IMG/VR virus record: IMGVR_UViG_3300030085_004215
Coordinates: 35,814 to 99,813 of that record
Direction: 5' to 3' (one strand)
Source: a virus
DNA length: 64,000 bases
Position numbers and translations under genes: made by a program. Below the pieces are notes generated by a model. The model was not told the origin of the DNA. It saw only the letters and a program-made list of their open reading frames with translations, and did no database searches. Shown piece by piece: positions 50,019-56,880 of the stretch (position 1 is its first letter; the number at the start of each line of letters is the position of its first letter).

Positions 50019-50048
50019 AATATAACACTTTTTTACTATACAAGTCAA
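50019..50048 (-). promoter_or_regulatory. Sigma70-like repeated promoter upstream of the DUF1599 gene
   Basis: Read leftwards: TTGACT (50048-50043), 18-base spacer, TATATT (50024-50019). It is the only copy outside 0-23 kb. Since no other copy lies between here and 22.5 kb, it may feed the nuclease, SLOG and glycan genes. Confidence 0.85.
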
Positions 50049-50055
50049 GTACTTT

Positions 50056-50664
50056 TTATAATATTTTATCAATTATTCCATATTCTAAACACTGTTCGGC
50101 AGTTAAATATGTATCATTTCTTTGAATCATTTCCCAAAAGTTTGCATCTTTTTTAGTAACATCATCAAGTAATGAATTGATATCTTTTTGTAAATCCTTT
50201 AAATGGTCAACACCTTTCATGACATCACCCACTTTTCCTGCTTCAAATGCAGAACCCTCGTGAACCATAACTGTTGAATGTGCCGTCATTCTTCTTTCAC
50301 CCGTTCCACATGCTAATAAAACTGATGCAGCACTCATACAAGTACCTAACGCCAGTGTGTTTACCTTAACTGGTAATGTTCTGATATAATCGACCAACCC
50401 CAACATTGAATATACATCACCCCCATACGAAGCAATTACCAAAGTAATATCTCTATCTGGATTTACTCTCACTAAGTAATCTAATTTTACTATCGTACTA
50501 TACAAACAATCAATATCAAATTCCATTGTGAGGTAAGTTACATTACTACTTGAATTAACTCCCCACTCCATTTCTGACATTGAGAATCTATGTTTCTGTT
50601 TGAAGTCTTTATTTTTTTTATCTAAACTTGCAGCTGCCATACTTGGTCTATTTTGCATACTCAT
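50056..50664 (-). CDS. ClpP/SppA-like serine protease, 202 aa
   Basis: A ClpP-fold peptidase. ITLVIASYGGDVYSMLGLVDYIR is the oxyanion strand, LGTCMSAASVLLACGTGERR holds the nucleophile Ser111, and TVMVHEGS holds His135. YLTAEQCLEYGIID is the closing family segment. The Ser sits after Met instead of Ala (ClpP GQAASM), as in some phage ClpP-like proteins. It could process virion proteins or act with the AAA+ unfoldase family; no ClpX/ClpA is in the window. Confidence 0.88.
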   Translation of the reverse strand: MSMQNRPSMAAASLDKKNKDFKQKHRFSMSEMEWGVNSSSNVTYLTMEFDIDCLYSTIVKLDYLVRVNPDRDITLVIASYGGDVYSMLGLVDYIRTLPVKVNTLALGTCMSAASVLLACGTGERRMTAHSTVMVHEGSAFEAGKVGDVMKGVDHLKDLQKDINSLLDDVTKKDANFWEMIQRNDTYLTAEQCLEYGIIDKIL

Positions 50665-51092
50665 TATTTACTCCATATTTTTTTCAATTGTTTATCTTCA
50701 ACACCATATTTCATTAGAATGGTCTTTATTTGTTCTGGTGTTAATATTTCAAGGTGTTCTTCTACCTCTCGTGTACTACACTCAAAGTAATCAACAAGGT
50801 GTTCCATTGCCCATTTTTCTACTTTAGATTTTTTCTTCGATTTTACATATTTTAAAAAAACTCTTCCTTTAGGAAGTATATCAGTATAAAATTGATACAG
50901 ATTTTTTGGTTTTATCTGCCAGTATTTTTGTATTTCATTTACAACCTGAATCCAATCATCCTTCATACTCAAAAATCTATGAACCATATAATTACTCCAT
51001 GTCTTTTTATCACCCTCTTCAAGTGAATCCCAATACATAGTATTTTGTACATTTGTAATTTGTTTTATGTGGTCAAATAAACTCTTAGACAT
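50664..51092 (-). CDS. Clamp-loader small subunit (T4 gp62-like), 142 aa
   Basis: Its helical pattern, LPKGRVFLKYVKSKKKSK in the middle and LVDYFECSTREVEEHLEIL, fits what I know of gp62 in T4-like marine phages; similarity is weak, as it is in that family. With gp44 it would load the sliding clamp. The gp44 gene is 11 kb away instead of next to it, as in T4. No sliding clamp (gp45) gene lies in the window. Confidence 0.6.
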   Translation of the reverse strand: MSKSLFDHIKQITNVQNTMYWDSLEEGDKKTWSNYMVHRFLSMKDDWIQVVNEIQKYWQIKPKNLYQFYTDILPKGRVFLKYVKSKKKSKVEKWAMEHLVDYFECSTREVEEHLEILTPEQIKTILMKYGVEDKQLKKIWSK

Positions 51093-51136
51093 AAGATAAC
51101 CTTTGATGTATATAAATAGGGCACTTTTTTCTCAAA

Positions 51137-51979
51137 TCAATTTTTAATTTTGGTTCTACCAAATAGTTGCCATTCAGAATCATTCAATCTTAAAATACCT
51201 CTATCGTTAATATTCTTGTGGTTTTTATCACTTAAGTTTGAATGTTCCAATTCACAACCAAGATTCTCTGCTATCATACTAACAAGTTCTATCATAAATT
51301 TTTCTTGTTTTACTTTGGGATTAATCTCATGTAATCCACCGATTATATTTTTCAGAGGTATTTGTATATTGTTAAAAGAATCATAAAGTCGTTTAGCCTT
51401 TACTGCACGTTTTTCAGAATCTAATTTTATCACTTCTTCTCCTAAAGTACTATCAACTTGGAAAGATATTGAGATATCTGCTGTATTGAATTCGAAAACA
51501 TCACTCCAACCACAACCTACAAACTTTTTCCATCGACCGTCTTTTTTCATTAATGCATCATTTCTACGATTGAATTTGACATCGATTCCGTAATAATTAC
51601 AAATTTTAAGTAAACTTTTTTTTATTGCAGTATCCAAAGTATCCATATCAAAATCATGAACAAAATGTAAGTTTTGAACAGTAGGACATTCTAAGTAAAA
51701 TCCAACAGGACTCCACTCTGATTTTGGTGGAGGTTTAGTTCTAAAATCCTTTTCTACATTCAATGGTTGTTCAAATAATCGAAGAGCTTCTGGCATATTT
51801 GACATGATGTGTGATAAATCAATTTCGTAAACACTACTAAATGGTACAATCGGTTCTACGGCAGCAAATGACACCATATAAGGTGGTTTAATATCAACAA
51901 GGTGTTGTACTTCCCACAAACCCGTATAAAGTTCTCGTGTTACTAACCCACAATCAATATATTTAATCCGAGGTTCCAT
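51137..51979 (-). CDS. Lipoate-protein-ligase-like protein, 280 aa
   Basis: The middle part, RRNDALMKKDGRWKKFVGCGWSDVF, resembles the lipoate/biotin ligase core, where R-x-N-D and G-x-K-x-x-G bind lipoyl-AMP, and ISFQVDS then KAKRLYDSF resembles the following strand and Lys helix. The start at 51979 (MEPRIKYID) is used since a longer frame would overlap the SET gene by over 100 bases. Such a gene in a phage is unusual. Match is moderate; activity is unproven. Confidence 0.45.
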   Translation of the reverse strand: MEPRIKYIDCGLVTRELYTGLWEVQHLVDIKPPYMVSFAAVEPIVPFSSVYEIDLSHIMSNMPEALRLFEQPLNVEKDFRTKPPPKSEWSPVGFYLECPTVQNLHFVHDFDMDTLDTAIKKSLLKICNYYGIDVKFNRRNDALMKKDGRWKKFVGCGWSDVFEFNTADISISFQVDSTLGEEVIKLDSEKRAVKAKRLYDSFNNIQIPLKNIIGGLHEINPKVKQEKFMIELVSMIAENLGCELEHSNLSDKNHKNINDRGILRLNDSEWQLFGRTKIKN

Positions 51980-52436
51980 TCCACTCATAATCATAACTTT
52001 CAAATAATTCTTCACCTTCTTTAATGTCACGATTTGCGATGAAATAGAAATCCCTATCACCCCTCGTGTATCCATCAAGATTAGGTGTATCAGAGTGATT
52101 TTGAAAAAACCATGTGGATTGGTAGTTTAGTCCTTTAGTAGTGTACATCCAAAGTTGACCATCTGATTCACTCCATTCAAAGTCCTCATCCATTACTTTT
52201 AGTCCAGCCTGTGCTTGTACATCATATACACATCGTAATAAACCCTTTGGGAAATGAGAAATATCTTCCCACTCTACCCAAACCTTAACACTTTTTGGAG
52301 CTAAGTCCCATACACTCGTTCCCTTTGGTATATCTCTTATTGCGACAGCACCAACACCATCACATACTTTTGATGCACAAGGTCTAGCCCATATGTGGTT
52401 TTCAAACCAATTAATTACAAACTCTTTATTATTCAT
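51963..52436 (-). CDS. SET-domain protein (lysine-methyltransferase fold), 157 aa
   Basis: GVGAVAIRDIPKGTSVW (27-43), FFQNHSDTPNL with NHS at 113-115, and GEELFESYDY with SYDY at 147-150 form a complete small SET domain: SAM-binding start, NHS, then the catalytic Tyr. SET proteins methylate protein lysines. The target is unknown; a host ribosomal or phage protein are options. It is coupled to the DUF1989-like gene and the lipoate-ligase-like gene by overlaps. Confidence 0.8.
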   Translation of the reverse strand: MNNKEFVINWFENHIWARPCASKVCDGVGAVAIRDIPKGTSVWDLAPKSVKVWVEWEDISHFPKGLLRCVYDVQAQAGLKVMDEDFEWSESDGQLWMYTTKGLNYQSTWFFQNHSDTPNLDGYTRGDRDFYFIANRDIKEGEELFESYDYEWNGTSD

Positions 52437-53046
52437 ATACTGAAATACCTATTGGTTTTGAATTTTCTGGATTAAAATGATATTGTTTTTCTAAATGGTA
52501 ATCAACTACAGGACAGAGTGATACAGAAACTATTAAATCAATATAACTTTTAAAGGTTATGTAATCTCCCTTTTTACAATCAGATACTCTTCCCTCTAAT
52601 CTATATCCATCTGCTGCAGGTTTTACCTTTTCAAATAAATTTATAGTATTATCATTTAGATGTTCAACATCTAATTCAAAATCTTTGATACTATTAAGAA
52701 AATTTGTTTTACAACTTCCACGACCTTGGTTTTCCTCATCATCACAATATCCTTGTACTAAATGGTGAAAACACCCATCTTTTGATGATTCGTATTCAGT
52801 TTCATCTATACACTTTGCAATGATTCTTCGTACTTTATAATCCGACCAGAGAGTTGAACCCTTCGTAATTTTTCTATCATTCATCCATAGAGTTTGATGC
52901 ATACTTAGGAATTCTTTTTTTGGATTATCTTTACTCCAAATAGCAACATCTAATATTTGAGGACCTTCTAATAATTCAAATTTAAAAAAATGGTCTTTAG
53001 GTACTATGAATGCAAACCCATCTCTTTCAACTTTATACTTGGTCAT
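52429..53046 (-). CDS. DUF1989-like (urea-carboxylase-associated) protein, 205 aa
   Basis: KKGDYITFKSYIDLIVSVSLCPV near the C-terminus matches the conserved GDY...CP segment of DUF1989, an aminomethyltransferase-fold family usually beside urea or amino-acid transport and carboxylase genes. ILDVAIWSKDN and FLSMHQTLW also fit. Its biochemical role is unknown. A phage copy next to an EamA transporter suggests an auxiliary metabolic function. Confidence 0.65.
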   Translation of the reverse strand: MTKYKVERDGFAFIVPKDHFFKFELLEGPQILDVAIWSKDNPKKEFLSMHQTLWMNDRKITKGSTLWSDYKVRRIIAKCIDETEYESSKDGCFHHLVQGYCDDEENQGRGSCKTNFLNSIKDFELDVEHLNDNTINLFEKVKPAADGYRLEGRVSDCKKGDYITFKSYIDLIVSVSLCPVVDYHLEKQYHFNPENSKPIGISVYE

Positions 53047-53944
53047 ATACTACTTGTTTTTCCTTATAAACTAAAACCAAACCACTTGAAATCATTACAA
53101 GTCCAAGTATCTGCCATAATGATGGTGTCATTGATAAGAAAAAATAACCGAGTGTCACTCCAAATATAGGTGTTCCTAACTCAACCATACCTGTATTGGT
53201 AGCTCCAATATTTTTAACTGCTATCCAATAACAGAAGTAAGCTATAAAACTTGCCACAACTGAAATATAAGTGATTGCAAGTAACCCATTAAATGTTACC
53301 TCTGAAAGTGTTGTCATAGGTGATTGGAATAATGAAACATAAACAAAGACTTGTAAGAAGTCATAAAATACAATCGTAAGTGGTTTGTATTTTTTCATAA
53401 TACCTTGACCAACCACGAGATATCCAACCCAAGTCAAACAAGCGGCCACATCTAATAATATACCCTTAGCATTTAAACCTTCGGTTGAGAATGATGGTAT
53501 CAGTTCAATAGCAAACATACAACCAAGAGTTCCCAATCCTAAAGCAATCTTTCTATTATTACTAAATTTTTCTCCATAGTAAAATATAGAAATCAAACAT
53601 AGTATAAATGGATACATATAGAATATTGCGTAAATAACAGGTAAGTTCGGGTCAAGTAATTCCCAAGCAAACCAATACACCAATAAATGTACTGCCAATA
53701 TTACACCATTAATCAAGAATTGTTTTCTATCTTCCTTTTCAACATAAAACAAATTTTCACCTGTTGTCTGTTTTTTCCATAACATTACCCCACCAAACAA
53801 TAGTGTAGCGATTAAAAACCTAACCGATAAAACCGATACAGGCCCTGCACCTTCAGCAAATATAAAACTACCAGTAACTTCAAGGGTTGACCAAGCAAAT
53901 ACTGCAGTTGCTATTGCTAAAAATCCTTTTAAGAATTTATTCAT
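53033..53944 (-). CDS. EamA/DMT-superfamily transporter, 303 aa
   Basis: Ten predicted membrane helices in two halves, the layout of the drug/metabolite transporter family. EamA members export amino acids or similar small molecules. It starts MNKFLKGFLAIATAVFAWSTL, typical. It overlaps both the DUF1989 and porin genes, so all are made together. Substrate is unknown. Full-length transporters of this kind are rare in phages. Confidence 0.88.
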   Translation of the reverse strand: MNKFLKGFLAIATAVFAWSTLEVTGSFIFAEGAGPVSVLSVRFLIATLLFGGVMLWKKQTTGENLFYVEKEDRKQFLINGVILAVHLLVYWFAWELLDPNLPVIYAIFYMYPFILCLISIFYYGEKFSNNRKIALGLGTLGCMFAIELIPSFSTEGLNAKGILLDVAACLTWVGYLVVGQGIMKKYKPLTIVFYDFLQVFVYVSLFQSPMTTLSEVTFNGLLAITYISVVASFIAYFCYWIAVKNIGATNTGMVELGTPIFGVTLGYFFLSMTPSLWQILGLVMISSGLVLVYKEKQVVYDQV

Positions 53945-54752
53945 TTTTATTTCCTATATTTAAGTTAAAACCATAATACAACTTAACCCTTAAATCACCT
54001 TCTCCACTAAATTCAGCGGAAACAAATTGGTTGGGTTCTCCGTACTGATAAACAAGACCATAAAGTGCCTGTGTTTCATCTTCAGTTCTTTCAAAACCTG
54101 CTAATGCTGATAGACCATATTTACCACTCTTGATAATTGCTCTACCCCATTGATAATCTTCTCTAAATTCTGTAACATAATCAATATATTTACTATATCC
54201 ACTTACATCAAGAACTTGTCTATCTTGATTATCAACTGATACACCGATAAAATGAACATCACCTACCTCATAACTTAATCTTGCAGTAGTTAGTACATCA
54301 TATCCGTTTTCGATATCATTACCATAATAGGTTTCTAAAAACCACTTACCAACTCCACCATAGACACTAACACCATCTCCGAAATACAAGAGTCCAACAT
54401 CATTAGGTGTTGGTGTTGCGTAAGTAAACCTATCACCTCTTGTTAAATCTAAGTATGGTACATTAGAACCAAATGGAATTGCTTGTCGTCCTAAACCAAC
54501 TGTGAACTTATCACTATATGGTTTATAGAACAGTTCCTCAACATAAACGGATTTATCACTCCACGGTGCTTCAATCCAAATCGATGCCATCCATTTTGAA
54601 TTATCATCTTTTATGAATGACCAGAGTGCTGGTTTGTCAAAGGATACCGAATCACCGACTGTGGTATATCCAACTACACTATTTTTTATTATTGCAGATT
54701 GAGTTGATACAAATGAAACCATCATTATCAACATAACCATTATTTTCTTCAT
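53937..54752 (-). CDS. Porin-like outer-membrane beta-barrel protein, 271 aa
   Basis: An N-terminal signal peptide (KKIMVMLIMMVSFVSTQSA) is followed by a mature part of alternating hydrophobic beta strands with Tyr/Gly-rich turns, as in outer-membrane barrels. The C-terminus does not end in the usual Phe, however (KLYYGFNLNIGNKNE), so assembly by BamA may differ. A host-derived envelope protein is likely; phage use is unclear. It overlaps the transporter start by eight bases. Confidence 0.6.
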   Translation of the reverse strand: MKKIMVMLIMMVSFVSTQSAIIKNSVVGYTTVGDSVSFDKPALWSFIKDDNSKWMASIWIEAPWSDKSVYVEELFYKPYSDKFTVGLGRQAIPFGSNVPYLDLTRGDRFTYATPTPNDVGLLYFGDGVSVYGGVGKWFLETYYGNDIENGYDVLTTARLSYEVGDVHFIGVSVDNQDRQVLDVSGYSKYIDYVTEFREDYQWGRAIIKSGKYGLSALAGFERTEDETQALYGLVYQYGEPNQFVSAEFSGEGDLRVKLYYGFNLNIGNKNE

Positions 54753-54768
54753 ATATAACCTCTTATTA

Positions 54769-55293
54769 TTATTTTCTAATTGCTTCCATATTAATCGAAA
54801 TACGAAAATCTTTTCTCTCTATATAAGTAGTGGTATGATTTACGAAATTAGGAAAAAAAATTAAATTATTTTTCTTTGGTAGATATTTGTAAACCTTTTC
54901 TCTTTCTTCAAATAAAATATGTCCACCTGTCATATCATCTGGCACTTCTAAATAGTAAACACCGACCATATTTGATGTCATTGAATGGTTATGCCAGTTG
55001 ATTGGACAATAATCTTCATTACATACCATCAAATAATACATACTCTCATCCCTACCTATAGTGTAATCTTTACCATCAAATTTTTTTAATAAATCAACGA
55101 ACTTTTTATTTAATGTATTAAATACACCCACCTTAGTATTAATTGGCATATTATAACCAAATTGTAAGAGGTTTCTGTTTGCATTAAAGTGTTCAATACT
55201 ATGTGTTATTGATTCATTTATAGTATTATCATTCTTTAAAAAGTTTTCTACACAATATATGGGTAAATTTTTAAATATTCTATTGTATTTCAT
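54769..55293 (-). CDS. Fe(II)/2-oxoglutarate oxygenase-like protein, 174 aa
   Basis: INWHNHSMTSN has the first metal His as part of H-x-H, NLIFFPNFVNHTTTYI holds the second His and FRISINMEA the Arg. Those are the family's HxD/H...H...R positions, so it is a putative hydroxylase. The ATG at 55293 is in frame after the GTG at 55299, inside the GNAT gene's end. Confidence 0.62.
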   Translation of the reverse strand: MKYNRIFKNLPIYCVENFLKNDNTINESITHSIEHFNANRNLLQFGYNMPINTKVGVFNTLNKKFVDLLKKFDGKDYTIGRDESMYYLMVCNEDYCPINWHNHSMTSNMVGVYYLEVPDDMTGGHILFEEREKVYKYLPKKNNLIFFPNFVNHTTTYIERKDFRISINMEAIRK

Positions 55294-55720
55294 ATCCACA
55301 TTTTTTAAGTAAATTTATACTATTAATATTCCAATCATCAACCTCAGACCAAAGATAATCTAATTTCCTTAACTTACCTGCAGTAATACCTGAACTTACT
55401 AAATTAAAACCATAACCTTTATTTCTAAAATCCTTATGTACATATAAGTTTAAATATTCTTTAGTGTGATAATTTAACCAAGACCATCCTCTTACTTTAT
55501 CATCTATATTTAAAACGGATAAACACCATCCATCAGATAATCTCTCGTATGCATCAGATATACTCCACATACCATCCCAATTTAATTCTCGTTGAAATTC
55601 TTCAATTGCAATAGATAATTTATCTTCAGTATCCTTTGGAATTAGTTGATTCCAAAATTGTACTTCCTTGCATGTATTATAAAACTGATAGTTATCGAGA
55701 TAACGATGAAGTTTAATCAC
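55280..55720 (-). CDS. GNAT acetyltransferase, 146 aa
   Basis: LNLYVHKDFRNKGYGFNLVSSG is the acetyl-CoA-binding core (R/Q-x2-G-x-G), followed by DYLWSEVDDWNINSINLLKKCGYE, the family's strand 5 and closing helix. It N-acetylates an amine, maybe a protein or sugar. It overlaps the gene upstream by four bases. Confidence 0.85.
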   Translation of the reverse strand: MIKLHRYLDNYQFYNTCKEVQFWNQLIPKDTEDKLSIAIEEFQRELNWDGMWSISDAYERLSDGWCLSVLNIDDKVRGWSWLNYHTKEYLNLYVHKDFRNKGYGFNLVSSGITAGKLRKLDYLWSEVDDWNINSINLLKKCGYEIQ

Positions 55721-56376
55721 TTAAAATAACTCTCTAATCGTTCTTCTTTTAGTTCTTGTTCTGTTTTCTCAAAATCTTTTCTTTTCATACCAAGATTTGG
55801 TCGTTTATCATACTTATATTCTTTATACTTTCCGTCCTGTCTAACATAATGTATAAATAATTGAACACATTCAGTACCTTTATATGGTAATCTCCAATGG
55901 TTCATTTGTGTACCTTCATAAAAACATACATCACCATATGAAAGAGAAATGGATTTTGGTTTAGGTTTAGAATCTACTACTTGTTGAGCATGACCCTCTT
56001 CTCCATATTTATCAAAATCATATTTACACATTAATATTGGCCATTTCTCATCATATCTGATTGGTATAGTAGCCGAAAATTCACATGAAGGTCTATCGGT
56101 ATGTGGTTTTAAAAAATCAAGATTATTGTAAATTCTAAGAAATGAATAACAAGGAAAAAGTTTTTCACCAACCACCTTTTCTGCAAGTGGTGTTAGAGTT
56201 TTCATCAGAGTATCGTTTAAAGTATCACCATATAGTACAAGTGTACCTTGAACCTGGTTATCATCAAATAGAAGTTCATTATTTTCTGATTTTAATGTGT
56301 AGTATTCATACATCAAATCCAATACATCTTTATGTATGTGATTCTTTACAACCTTATAACCACTTTTATTAAACAT
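55717..56376 (-). CDS. Fe(II)/2-oxoglutarate oxygenase-like protein, 219 aa
   Basis: LKPHTDRPSCEF (His-x-Asp) and MNHWRLPYKGTECVQLFIHY (second His and later basic residue) fit the family. The C-terminal 40 residues are a basic helical tail ending ERLESYFK. Proteins of this shape occur in marine phages beside tail-fibre genes, where they may hydroxylate virion proteins, unproven. Confidence 0.75.
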   Translation of the reverse strand: MFNKSGYKVVKNHIHKDVLDLMYEYYTLKSENNELLFDDNQVQGTLVLYGDTLNDTLMKTLTPLAEKVVGEKLFPCYSFLRIYNNLDFLKPHTDRPSCEFSATIPIRYDEKWPILMCKYDFDKYGEEGHAQQVVDSKPKPKSISLSYGDVCFYEGTQMNHWRLPYKGTECVQLFIHYVRQDGKYKEYKYDKRPNLGMKRKDFEKTEQELKEERLESYFK

Positions 56377-56874
56377 TTACTCCCACTCAGGTATATTATA
56401 TCCAGCTATTGATTTAGTTGTTGGTATTAAATAACTCTCTACCAAAACCTCATCATAAAAATCTCTATATCGTATGTAGTGTCCTGCATCTACTGAACCC
56501 GAAACTGCATCATACCATTGATGTTCTGAATCTTCTATACGAAATCTAACAACCTCACCCTGCAAACTTTCAGGTACAAGAGATGAACTCCAAAACTTAG
56601 TTTTAAGAGATTCATCAGTTTGTAGTGATTGTGAAAAATAATCCCAACTTGCAGTTGCCTCATTTATATCATCAAATGTATGATGAAATCCTAATACAGA
56701 TACAACTGGTTTTTGGTCAAAAATATCTACAATTGTAAATGGATAGGATGAAGAATCATAACCAGTGTAGTCATTTTCATCTACACTAATATATCCAGTC
56801 TCTATACCACCACTTACTTCTGGTTCTGCAACATTGAGAGAAGCCTCTCCGTGAATTAAAAATGTTTTTGCCAT
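56377..56874 (-). CDS. Hypothetical protein next to the 906-aa protein, 165 aa
   Basis: Beta-rich, with ALNV, VSGGIETGYISV and many short hydrophobic strands, and no domain recognised. Its place between an oxygenase and the large Hint-containing protein, and its acidic Gly/Ser-rich start, suggest a structural or tail-associated protein, an inference. Confidence 0.55.
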   Translation of the reverse strand: MAKTFLIHGEASLNVAEPEVSGGIETGYISVDENDYTGYDSSSYPFTIVDIFDQKPVVSVLGFHHTFDDINEATASWDYFSQSLQTDESLKTKFWSSSLVPESLQGEVVRFRIEDSEHQWYDAVSGSVDAGHYIRYRDFYDEVLVESYLIPTTKSIAGYNIPEWE

Positions 56875-56880
56875 AATATA

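Noticed and set aside
51137-52078. Longer start (52078) for the lipoate-ligase-like gene
   Set aside because: It would overlap the SET gene by 116 bases; the ATG at 51979 follows GAGTGG at good spacing.
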